Below are positions 24,796 to 36,702 of a stretch of DNA of 64,000 bases, one piece after another (position 1 is the first letter of the stretch; every line of letters starts with the position of its first letter). Location of the stretch: assembly GCA_963082975.1 (NCBI GenBank), contig CAUJBJ010000027.1, forward strand, positions 62,001-126,000. The letters run 5' to 3'. The stretch comes from Labia minor (taxonomy: Eukaryota > Arthropoda > Insecta > Dermaptera > Spongiphoridae). The notes under the pieces are model-generated. The model saw only the letters and a list, made by a program, of their open reading frames with translations, ran no database searches and was not told the DNA's origin. The translations under genes were made by a program, and so were the position numbers.

Positions 24796-27689
24796 CAAAT
24801 ATGAATTTATTCTTCATTAGAATCAGAAAATGAATAAAATAAAATAAAAAAGATAATTTTATCCCTCGTATTTAAAAAAGTAGGATTTTCCCTTTAATAT
24901 TTGATCAAAATCACACTTTTCCGTAAGAATTCAATGAAAATATTTAAGAAATCGATCAAATATGAATTTATTCTTCATTAGAATCAGAAAATGAATAAAA
25001 TAAAATATAAAGGATAATTTTGTCCCTCGTATTTAAAAAAGTAGGATTTTCCCTTTAATATTTGAACAAAATCAGACTTTTCCGTAAAAATTCAATGAAA
25101 ATATTTAAGAAATCGATCAAATATGAATTTATTCTTCAATAGAATCAGAAAATTAATAAAATAAAATATAAAAGATAATTTTATCCCTCGTATTAAAAAA
25201 GTAGGATTTTCCCTTTAATATTTAAACAAAATCAGAATTTTCAGTAAGAATTCAATGAAAATATTTAAGAAATCGATCAAATATGAATTTATTCTTCAAT
25301 AGAATCAGAAAATTAATAAAATAAAATATAAAAGATAATTTTATCCCTCGTATTTAAAAAAGTAGGATTTTCCCTTTAATATTTGAACAAAATCACACTA
25401 ATCCGTAAGAATTCAATGAAAATATTTAAGAATCGATCAAATATGAATTTATTCTTCATTAGAATCAGAAAATTTATAAAATAAAATAAAAAAGATAATT
25501 TTATTCCTCGTATTTAAAAAAGTAGGATTTTCCCTTTAATATTTGATCAAAATCACACTTTTCCGTAAGAATTCAATGAAAATATTTAAGAAATCGATGC
25601 AAATATGAATTTATTCTTCATTAGAATCAGAAAATGAATAAAATAAAATATAAAAGATAATTTGTCCCTCGTATTTAAAAAAGTAGGATTTTCCCTTTAA
25701 TATTTGAACAAAATCACAATAAATCCGTAAGAATTCAATGAAAATATTTAAGAAATCGATCAAATATGAATTTATTCTTCATTAGAATCAGAAAATTAAT
25801 AAAATAAAATAAAAAAGATAATTTTATCCCTCGTATTTAAAAAGTAGGATTTTCCCTTTAATATTTGAACAAAATCACAATAATCCGTAAGAATTCAATG
25901 AAAATATTTAAGAAATCGATCAAATATGAATTTATTCTTCAATAGAATCAGAAAATTAATAAAATAAAATATAAAAGATAATTTTATCCCTCGTATTTAA
26001 AAAGTAGGATTTTCCCTTTAATATTTGAATAAAATCACAGTAATCCGTAAGAATTCAATGAAAATATTTAAGAAATCGATCAAATATGAATTTATTCTTC
26101 ATTAGAATCAGGAAAATTAATAAAATAAAATATAAAAGATAATTTTATCCCTCGTATTTAAAAAAGTAGGATTTTCCTTTAATATTTGAACAAAATCACA
26201 ATAATCCGTAAGAATTCAATGAAAATATTTAAGAAATCGATCAAATATGAATTTATTCTTCAATAGAATCAGAAAATTAATAAAATAAAATATAAAAGAT
26301 AATTTTATCCCTCGTATTTAAAAAAGTAGGATTTTCCCTTTAATATTTGAACAAAATCAGAATTTTCCGTAAGAATTCAATGAAAATATTTAAGAAATCG
26401 ATCAAATATGAATTTATTCTTCAATAGAATCAGAAAATTAATAAAATAAAATATAAAAGATAATTTTATCCCTCGTATTTAAAAAAGTAGGATTTTCCCT
26501 TTAATATTTGAACAAAATCACAATAATCCGTAAGAATTCAATGAAATATTTAAGAAATCGATCAAATATGAATTTATTCTTCAATAGAATCAGAAAATTA
26601 ATAAAATAAAAATATAAAAGATAATTTTATCCCTCGTATTTAAAAAAGTAGGATTTTCCCTTTATATTTGAACAAAATCAGACTTTTCCGTAAGAATTCA
26701 ATGAAAATATTTAAGAAATCGATCAAATATGAATTTATTCTTCATTAGAATCAGAAAATTAATAAAATAAAATATAAAAGATAATTTTATCCCTCGTATT
26801 TAAAAAAGTAGGATTTTCCCTTTAATATTTGAACAAAATCACAATAATCCGTAAGAATTCAATGAAAATATTTAAGAAATCGATCAAATATGAATTTATT
26901 CTTCAATAGAATCAGAAATTAATAAAATAAAATATAAAAGATAATTTTATCCCTCGTATTTAAAAAAGTAGGATTTTCCCTTTAATATTTGAACAAAATC
27001 AGAATTTTCCGTAAGAATTCAATGAAAATATTTAAGAAATCGATCAAATATGAATTTATTCTTCAATAGAATCAGAAAATTAATAAAATAAAATATAAAA
27101 GATAATTTTATCCCTCGTATTTAAAAAAGTAGGATTTTCCCTTTAATATTTGAACAAAATCACAATAATCCGTAAGAATTCAATGAAAATATTTAAGAAA
27201 TCGATCAAATATGAATTTATTCTTCAATAGAATCAGAAAAATTAATAAAATAAAATATAAAAGATAATTTTATCCCTCGTATTTAAAAAAGTAGGATTTT
27301 CCCTTTAATATTTAAACAAAATCAGAATTTTCAGTAAGAATTCAATGAAAATATTTAAGAAATCGATCAAATATGAATTTATTCTTCAATAGAATCAGAA
27401 AATTAATAAAATAAAATATAAAAGATAATTTTATCCCTCGTATTTAAAAAAGTAGGATTTTCCCTTTAATATTTGAACAAAATCACACTAATCCGTAAGA
27501 ATTCAATGAAAATATTTAAGAAATCGATCAATATGAATTTATTCTTCATTAGAATCAGAAAATTTATAAAATAAAATAAAAAAGATAATTTTTATTCCTC
27601 GTATTTAAAAAAGTAGGATTTTCCCTTTAATATTTGATCAAAATCACACTTTTCCGTAAGAATTCAATGAAAATATTTAAGAAATCGAT
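24313..27689 (+). other. Cluster of about 18 single-base indels in otherwise normal monomers
   Basis: In monomers 152-172 I count 18 one-base insertions or deletions, most in A, T or C runs. The next 116 monomers (173-288) show only three indel events. Substitutions are not raised in the same interval, and monomer types and order remain interpretable. Old satellite DNA would accumulate substitutions and indels together. Indels alone are the usual mark of unpolished long-read consensus or a low-coverage join in an assembly, and I favour that reading. Monomer lengths here range from 160 to 162 bp. Confidence 0.8.
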
Positions 27690-28655
27690 CAAATATGAAT
27701 TTATTCTTCATTAGAATCAGAAAATGAATAAAATAAAATATAAAAGATAATTTTGTCCCTCGTATTTAAAAAAGTAGGATTTTCCCTTTAATATTTGAAC
27801 AAAATCACAATAATCCGTAAGAATTCAATGAAAATATTTAAGAAATCGATCAAATATGAATTTATTCTTCATTAGAATCAGAAAATTAATAAAATAAAAT
27901 AAAAAAGATAATTTTATCCCTCGTATTTAAAAAAGTAGGATTTTCCCTTTAATATTTGAACAAAATCACAATAATCCGTAAGAATTCAATGAAAATATTT
28001 AAGAAATCGATCAAATATGAATTTATTCTTCAATAGAATCAGAAAATTAATAAAATAAAATATAAAAGATAATTTTATCCCTCGTATTTAAAAAAGTAGG
28101 ATTTTCCCTTTAATATTTGAACAAAATCACAATAATCCGTAAGAATTCAATGAAAATATTTAAGAAATCGATCAAATATGAATTTATTCTTCATTAGAAT
28201 CAGAAAATTAATAAAATAAAATAAAAAAGATAATTTTATCCCTCGTATTTAAAAAAGTAGGATTTTCCCTTTAATATTTGAACAAAATCAGACTTTTCCG
28301 TAAGAATTCAATGAAAATATTTAATAAATCGATCAAATATGAATTTATTCTTCAATAGAATCAGAAAATTAATAAAATAAAATATAAAAGATAATTTTAT
28401 CCCTCGTATTTAAAAAAGTAGGATTTTCCCTTTAATATTTGAACAAAATCACAGTAATCCGTAAGAATTCAATGAAAATATTTAAGAAATCGATCAAATA
28501 TGAATTTATTCTTCATTAGAATCAGAAAATTAATAAAATAAAATAAAAAAGATAATTTTATCCCTCGTATTTAAAAAAGTAGGATTTTCCCTTTAATATT
28601 TGAACAAAATCAGACTTTTCCGTAAGAATTCAATGAAAATATTTAAGAAATCGAT
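24796..28655 (+). repeat. HOR segment 8: 24-monomer unit, indel-rich
   Basis: Monomers 155-178 read H-I-L-M-N-O-P-Q-A-B-S-C-A-B-S-L-M-N-O-P-S-G'-D-G. J and K are missing between I and L at the first pass. The monomer types remain clear, but many copies between 25133 and 27689 carry a single-base insertion or deletion, for example an inserted G in ATCGATGC near 25600, AATAAATCCG near 25721, and AAATATAAAAG with an extra A near 26611. The order C-A-B-S-L seen here reappears at monomers 191-195. Confidence 0.83.
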
Positions 28656-30745
28656 CAAATATGAATTTATTCTTCATTAGAATCAGAAAATGAATAAAAT
28701 AAAATAAAAAAGATAATTTTATCCCTCCGATTTAAAAAAGTAGGATTTTCCCTTTAATATTTGATCAAAATCACACTTTTCCGTAAGAATTCAATGAAAA
28801 TATTTAAGAAATCGATCAAATATGAATTTATTCTTCATTAGAATCAGAAAATGAATAAAATAAAATATAAAGGATAATTTTGTCCCTCGTATTTAAAAAA
28901 GTAGGATTTTCCCTTTAATATTTGAACAAAATCAGACTTTTCCGTAAAAATTCAATGAAAATATTTAAGAAATCGATCAAATATGAATTTATTCTTCATT
29001 AGAATCAGAAAATTAATAAAATAAATTAAAAAAGATAATTTTATCCCTCGTATTTAAAAAAGTAGGATTTTCCCTTTAATATTTGAACAAAATCACAGTA
29101 ATCCGTAAGAATTCAATGAAAATATTTAAGAAATCGATCAAATATGAAATTATTATTCATTAGAATCAGAAAATTAATAAAATAAAATATAAAAGATATC
29201 TTTATCCCTCGTATTTAAAAAAGTAGGATTTTCCCTTTAATATTTGAACAAAATCACAATAATCCGTAAGAATTCACTGAAAATATTTAAGAAATCGATC
29301 AAATATGAATTTATTCTTCAATAGAATCAGAAAATTAATAAAATAAAATATAAAAGATAATTTTATCCCTCGTATTTAAAAAAGTAGGATTTTCCCTTTA
29401 ATATTTAAACAAAATCAGAATTTTCAGTAAGAATTCAATGAAAATATTTAAGAAATCGATCAAATATGAATTTATTCTTCAATAGAATCAGAAAATTAAT
29501 AAAATAAAATATAAAAGATAATTTTATCCCTCGTATTTAAAAAAGTAGGATTTTCCCTTTAATATTTGAACAAAATCACACTAATCCGTAAGAATTCAAT
29601 GAAAATATTTAAGAAATCGATCAAATATGAATTTATTCTTCATTAGAATCAGAAAATTTATAAAATAAAATAAAAAAGATAATTTTATTCCTCGTATTTA
29701 AAAAAGTAGGATTTTCCCTTTAATATTTGATCAAAATCACACTTTTCCGAAAGAATTCAATGAAAATATTTAAGAAATCGATCAAATATGAATTTATTCT
29801 TCATTAGAATCAGAAATGAATAAAATAAAATATAAAAGATAATTTTGTCCCTCGTATTTAAAAAAGTAGGATTTTCCCTTTAATATTTGAACAAAATCAC
29901 AATAATCCGTAAGAATTCAATGAAAATATTTAAGAAATCGATCAAATATGAATTTATTCTTCATTAGAATCAGAAAATTAATAAAATAAAATAAAAAAGA
30001 TAATTTTATCCCTCGTATTTAAAAAAGTAGGATTTTCCCTTTAATATTTGAACAAAATCACAATAATCCGTAAGAATTCAATGAAAATATTTAAGAAATC
30101 GATCAAATATGAATTTATTCTTCAATAGAATCAGAAAATTAATAAAATAAAATATAAAAGATAATTTTATCCCTCGTATTTAAAAAAGTAGGATTTTCCC
30201 TTTAATATTTGAACAAAATCAGAATTTTCCGTAAGAATTCAATGAAAATATTTAAGAAATCGATCAAATATGAATTTATTCTTCAATAGAATCAGAAAAT
30301 TAATAAAATAAAATATAAAAGATAATTTTATCCCTCGTATTTAAAAAAGTAGGATTTTCCCTTTAATATTTGAATAAAATCACAGTAATCCGTAAGAATT
30401 CAATGAAAATATTTAAGAAATCGATCAAATATGAATTTATTCTTCATTAGAATCAGAAAATTAATAAAATAAAATATAAAAGATAATTTTATCCCTCGTA
30501 TTTAAAAAAGTAGGATTTTCCCTTTAATATTTGAACAAAATCACAATAATCCGTAAGAATTCAATGAAAATATTTAAGAAATCGATCAAATATATTTATT
30601 CTTCAATAGAATCAGAAAATTAATAAAATAAAATATAAAAGATAATTTTATCCCTCGTATTTAAAAAAGTAGGATTTTCCCTTTAATATTTGAACAAAAT
30701 CAGACTTTTCCGTAAGAATTCAATGAAAATATTTAAGAAATCGAT

Positions 30746-32355
30746 CAAATATGAATTTATTCTTCATTAGAATCAGAAAATTAATAAAATAAAATATAAA
30801 AGATAATTTTATCCCTCGTATTTAAAAAAGTAGGATTTTCCCTTTAATATTTGAACAAAATCACAATAATCCGTAAGAATTCAATGAAAATATTTAAGAA
30901 ATCGATCAAATATGAATTTATTCTTCAATAGAATCAGAAAATTAATAAAATAAAATATAAAAGATAATTTTATCCCTCGTATTTAAAAAAGTAGGATTTT
31001 CCCTTTAATATTTGAACAAAATCAGAATTTTCCGTAAGAATTCAATGAAAATATTTAAGAAATCGATCAAATATGAATTTATTCTTCAATAGAATCAGAA
31101 AATTAATAAAATAAAATATAAAAGATAATTTTATCCCTCGTATTTAAAAAAGTAGGATTTTCCCTTTAATATTTGAACAAAATCACAATAATCCGTAAGA
31201 ATTCAATGAAAATATTTAAGAAATCGATCAAATATGAATTTATTCTTCAATAGAATCAGAAAATTAATAAAATAAAATATAAAAGATAATTTTATCCCTC
31301 GTATTTAAAAAAGTAGGATTTTCCCTTTAATATTTAAACAAAATCAGAATTTTCAGTAAGAATTCAATGAAAATATTTAAGAAATCGATCAAATATGAAT
31401 TTATTCTTCAATAGAATCAGAAAATTAATAAAATAAAATATAAAAGATAATTTTGTCCCTCGTATTTAAAAAAGTAGGATTTTCCCTTTAATATTTGAAC
31501 AAAATCACAATAATCCGTAAGAATTCAATGAAAATATTTAAGAAATCGATCAAATATGAATTTATTCTTCATTAGAATCAGAAAATTAATAAAATAAAAT
31601 AAAAAAGATAATTTTATCCCTCGTATTTAAAAAAGTAGGATTTTCCCTTTAATATTTGAACAAAATCACAATAATCCGTAAGAATTCAATGAAAATATTT
31701 AAGAAATCGATCAAATATGAATTTATTCTTCAATAGAATCAGAAAATTAATAAAATAAAATATAAAAGATAATTTTATCCCTCGTATTTAAAAAAGTAGG
31801 ATTTTCCCTTTAATATTTGAACAAAATCACAATAATCCGTAAGAATTCAATGAAAATATTTAAGAAATCGATCAAATATGAATTTATTCTTCATTAGAAT
31901 CAGAAAATTAATAAAATAAAATAAAAAAGATAATTTTATCCCTCGTATTTAAAAAAGTAGGATTTTCCCTTTAATATTTGAACAAAATCAGACTTTTCCG
32001 TAAGAATTCAATGAAAATATTTAATAAATCGATCAAATATGAATTTATTCTTCAATAGAATCAGAAAATTAATAAAATAAAATATAAAAGATAATTTTAT
32101 CCCTCGTATTTAAAAAAGTAGGATTTTCCCTTTAATATTTGAACAAAATCACAGTAATCCGTAAGAATTCAATGAAAATATTTAAGAAATCGATCAAATA
32201 TGAATTTATTCTTCATTAGAATCAGAAAATTAATAAAATAAAATAAAAAAGATAATTTTATCCCTCGTATTTAAAAAAGTAGGATTTTCCCTTTAATATT
32301 TGAACAAAATCAGACTTTTCCGTAAGAATTCAATGAAAATATTTAAGAAATCGAT
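30746..32355 (+). repeat. 10-monomer tandem duplication, copy 1 (1,610 bp)
   Basis: Monomers 192-201 read A-B-S-L-(M/O)-P-S-G'-D-G. The following 1,610 bp repeat the same ten types in the same order. The length is exactly 10 x 161 in both copies, and I saw no difference by eye. Both include the rare recombinant M/O monomer, so that fusion predates the duplication. Confidence 0.88.
31390..31550 (+). repeat. Recombinant M/O monomer
   Basis: This monomer has A22 and T37 at the front, as in type M, but G66 and the C-A-AA tail of type O. An in-register exchange between M and O would delete two monomers' length and leave the order L-(M/O)-P seen here. An identical hybrid lies at 33000-33160 in the second copy of the duplication. 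Confidence 0.8.
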
Positions 32356-33965
32356 CAAATATGAATTTATTCTTCATTAGAATCAGAAAATTAATAAAAT
32401 AAAATATAAAAGATAATTTTATCCCTCGTATTTAAAAAAGTAGGATTTTCCCTTTAATATTTGAACAAAATCACAATAATCCGTAAGAATTCAATGAAAA
32501 TATTTAAGAAATCGATCAAATATGAATTTATTCTTCAATAGAATCAGAAAATTAATAAAATAAAATATAAAAGATAATTTTATCCCTCGTATTTAAAAAA
32601 GTAGGATTTTCCCTTTAATATTTGAACAAAATCAGAATTTTCCGTAAGAATTCAATGAAAATATTTAAGAAATCGATCAAATATGAATTTATTCTTCAAT
32701 AGAATCAGAAAATTAATAAAATAAAATATAAAAGATAATTTTATCCCTCGTATTTAAAAAAGTAGGATTTTCCCTTTAATATTTGAACAAAATCACAATA
32801 ATCCGTAAGAATTCAATGAAAATATTTAAGAAATCGATCAAATATGAATTTATTCTTCAATAGAATCAGAAAATTAATAAAATAAAATATAAAAGATAAT
32901 TTTATCCCTCGTATTTAAAAAAGTAGGATTTTCCCTTTAATATTTAAACAAAATCAGAATTTTCAGTAAGAATTCAATGAAAATATTTAAGAAATCGATC
33001 AAATATGAATTTATTCTTCAATAGAATCAGAAAATTAATAAAATAAAATATAAAAGATAATTTTGTCCCTCGTATTTAAAAAAGTAGGATTTTCCCTTTA
33101 ATATTTGAACAAAATCACAATAATCCGTAAGAATTCAATGAAAATATTTAAGAAATCGATCAAATATGAATTTATTCTTCATTAGAATCAGAAAATTAAT
33201 AAAATAAAATAAAAAAGATAATTTTATCCCTCGTATTTAAAAAAGTAGGATTTTCCCTTTAATATTTGAACAAAATCACAATAATCCGTAAGAATTCAAT
33301 GAAAATATTTAAGAAATCGATCAAATATGAATTTATTCTTCAATAGAATCAGAAAATTAATAAAATAAAATATAAAAGATAATTTTATCCCTCGTATTTA
33401 AAAAAGTAGGATTTTCCCTTTAATATTTGAACAAAATCACAATAATCCGTAAGAATTCAATGAAAATATTTAAGAAATCGATCAAATATGAATTTATTCT
33501 TCATTAGAATCAGAAAATTAATAAAATAAAATAAAAAAGATAATTTTATCCCTCGTATTTAAAAAAGTAGGATTTTCCCTTTAATATTTGAACAAAATCA
33601 GACTTTTCCGTAAGAATTCAATGAAAATATTTAATAAATCGATCAAATATGAATTTATTCTTCAATAGAATCAGAAAATTAATAAAATAAAATATAAAAG
33701 ATAATTTTATCCCTCGTATTTAAAAAAGTAGGATTTTCCCTTTAATATTTGAACAAAATCACAGTAATCCGTAAGAATTCAATGAAAATATTTAAGAAAT
33801 CGATCAAATATGAATTTATTCTTCATTAGAATCAGAAAATTAATAAAATAAAATAAAAAAGATAATTTTATCCCTCGTATTTAAAAAAGTAGGATTTTCC
33901 CTTTAATATTTGAACAAAATCAGACTTTTCCGTAAGAATTCAATGAAAATATTTAAGAAATCGAT
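32356..33965 (+). repeat. 10-monomer tandem duplication, copy 2 (1,610 bp)
   Basis: Monomers 202-211 repeat monomers 192-201. The right-hand boundary joins an H monomer at 33966, just as the D-G at the end of segment 8 (monomers 177-178) joins an H at 28656. The block is therefore inserted in register. The apparent lack of differences between copies points to a recent event, or to an assembly duplication. Confidence 0.88.
33000..33160 (+). repeat. Recombinant M/O monomer, second copy
   Basis: It has the same hybrid markers as 31390-31550 (A22, T37, G66, C-A-AA tail) and the same neighbours (L before, P after). It was copied as part of the 10-monomer duplication. Confidence 0.8.
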
Positions 33966-36702
33966 CAAATATGAATTTATTCTTCATTAGAATCAGAAAA
34001 TGAATAAAATAAAATAAAAAAGATAATTTTATCCCTCGTATTTAAAAAAGTAGGATTTTCCCTTTAATATTTGATCAAAATCACACTTTTCCGTAAGAAT
34101 TCAATGAAAATATTTAAGAAATCGATCAAATATGAATTTATTCTTCATTAGAATCAGAAAATGAATAAAATAAAATATAAAGGATAATTTTGTCCCTCGT
34201 ATTTAAAAAAGTAGGATTTTCCCTTTAATATTTGAACAAAATCAGACTTTTCCGTAAAAATTCAATGAAAATATTTAAGAAATCGATCAAATATGAATTT
34301 ATTCTTCATTAGAATCAGAAAATTAATAAAATAAATTAAAAAAGATAATTTTATCCCTCGTATTTAAAAAAGTAGGATTTTCCCTTTAATATTTGAACAA
34401 AATCACAGTAATCCGTAAGAATTCAATGAAAATATTTAAGAAATCGATCAAATATGAAATTATTATTCATTAGAATCAGAAAATTAATAAAATAAAATAT
34501 AAAAGATATCTTTATCCCTCGTATTTAAAAAAGTAGGATTTTCCCTTTAATATTTGAACAAAATCACAATAATCCGTAAGAATTCACTGAAAATATTTAA
34601 GAAATCGATCAAATATGAATTTATTCTTCAATAGAATCAGAAAATTAATAAAATAAAATATAAAAGATAATTTTATCCCTCGTATTTAAAAAAGTAGGAT
34701 TTTCCCTTTAATATTTAAACAAAATCAGAATTTTCAGTAAGAATTCAATGAAAATATTTAAGAAATCGATCAAATATGAATTTATTCTTCAATAGAATCA
34801 GAAAATTAATAAAATAAAATATAAAAGATAATTTTATCCCTCGTATTTAAAAAAGTAGGATTTTCCCTTTAATATTTGAACAAAATCACACTAATCCGTA
34901 AGAATTCAATGAAAATATTTAAGAAATCGATCAAATATGAATTTATTCTTCATTAGAATCAGAAAATTTATAAAATAAAATAAAAAAGATAATTTTATTC
35001 CTCGTATTTAAAAAAGTAGGATTTTCCCTTTAATATTTGATCAAAATCACACTTTTCCGAAAGAATTCAATGAAAATATTTAAGAAATCGATCAAATATG
35101 AATTTATTCTTCATTAGAATCAGAAAATGAATAAAATAAAATATAAAAGATAATTTTGTCCCTCGTATTTAAAAAAGTAGGATTTTCCCTTTAATATTTG
35201 AACAAAATCACAATAATCCGTAAGAATTCAATGAAAATATTTAAGAAATCGATCAAATATGAATTTATTCTTCATTAGAATCAGAAAATTAATAAAATAA
35301 AATAAAAAAGATAATTTTATCCCTCGTATTTAAAAAAGTAGGATTTTCCCTTTAATATTTGAACAAAATCACAATAATCCGTAAGAATTCAATGAAAATA
35401 TTTAAGAAATCGATCAAATATGAATTTATTCTTCAATAGAATCAGAAAATTAATAAAATAAAATATAAAAGATAATTTTATCCCTCGTATTTAAAAAAGT
35501 AGGATTTTCCCTTTAATATTTGAACAAAATCAGAATTTTCCGTAAGAATTCAATGAAAATATTTAAGAAATCGATCAAATATGAATTTATTCTTCAATAG
35601 AATCAGAAAATTAATAAAATAAAATATAAAAGATAATTTTATCCCTCGTATTTAAAAAAGTAGGATTTTCCCTTTAATATTTGAATAAAATCACAGTAAT
35701 CCGTAAGAATTCAATGAAAATATTTAAGAAATCGATCAAATATGAATTTATTCTTCATTAGAATCAGAAAATTAATAAAATAAAATATAAAAGATAATTT
35801 TATCCCTCGTATTTAAAAAAGTAGGATTTTCCCTTTAATATTTGAACAAAATCACAATAATCCGTAAGAATTCAATGAAAATATTTAAGAAATCGATCAA
35901 ATATGAATTTATTCTTCAATAGAATCAGAAAATTAATAAAATAAAATATAAAAGATAATTTTATCCCTCGTATTTAAAAAAGTAGGATTTTCCCTTTAAT
36001 ATTTGAACAAAATCAGAATTTTCCGTAAGAATTCAATGAAAATATTTAAGAAATCGATCAAATATGAATTTATTCTTCAATAGAATCAGAAAATTAATAA
36101 AATAAAATATAAAAGATAATTTTATCCCTCGTATTTAAAAAAGTAGGATTTTCCCTTTAATATTTGAACAAAATCAGAATTTTCCGTAAGAATTCAATGA
36201 AAATATTTAAGAAATCGATCAAATATGAATTTATTCTTCAATAGAATCAGAAAATTAATAAAATAAAATATAAAAGATAATTTTATCCCTCGTATTTAAA
36301 AAAGTAGGATTTTCCCTTTAATATTTGAACAAAATCAGACTTTTCCGTAAGAATTCAATGAAAATATTTAAGAAATCGATCAAATATGAATTTATTCTTC
36401 ATTAGAATCAGAAAATTAATAAAATAAAATAAAAAAGATAATTTTATCCCTCGTATTTAAAAAAGTAGGATTTTCCCTTTAATATTTGAACAAAATCACA
36501 GTAATCCGTAAGAATTCAATGAAAATATTTAAGAAATCGATCAAATATGAATTTATTCTTCATTAGAATCAGAAAATTAATAAAATAAAATAAAAAAGAT
36601 AATTTTATCCCTCGTATTTAAAAAAGTAGGATTTTCCCTTTAATATTTGAACAAAATCAGACTTTTCCGTAAGAATTCAATGAAAATATTTAAGAAATCG
36701 AT
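33966..36702 (+). repeat. Canonical 17-monomer HOR unit (2,737 bp)
   Basis: Monomers 212-228 read H-I-J-K-L-M-N-O-P-B-Q-A-B-B-C-R-G and span exactly 17 x 161 bp with no indel. This is the clearest full HOR unit and a good reference. It carries two private marks, AATTCACTGA in K near 34581 and TTCCGAAAG in N near 35056, shared only with segment 9. I monomers (first one after H) carry A132, which changes GAATTC to AAATTC. L monomers carry A127, which removes the CpG in CCGTA. Confidence 0.92.

Larger units (their letters stand above)
28656..33965 (+). repeat. HOR segment 9: 33-monomer unit with internal 10-monomer duplication
   Basis: Monomers 179-211 read H-I-J-K-L-M-N-O-P-B-Q-A-C, followed twice by A-B-S-L-(M/O)-P-S-G'-D-G. 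The first twelve monomers match monomers 212-223, 5,310 bp downstream, and share two private changes: AATTCACTGA in K (about 29271 and 34581) and TTCCGAAAG in N (about 29746 and 35056). Monomer 191 (30587-30745) lost two bases in its start motif, and monomer 186 lost one. The H copy has a CTCCGATTT change near 28726. Confidence 0.87.

Noticed and set aside
24313-27689. Biological hypermutation tract
   Set aside because: Only indels are raised, mostly one base in homopolymer runs, while substitutions are not. Consensus error is the simpler explanation.
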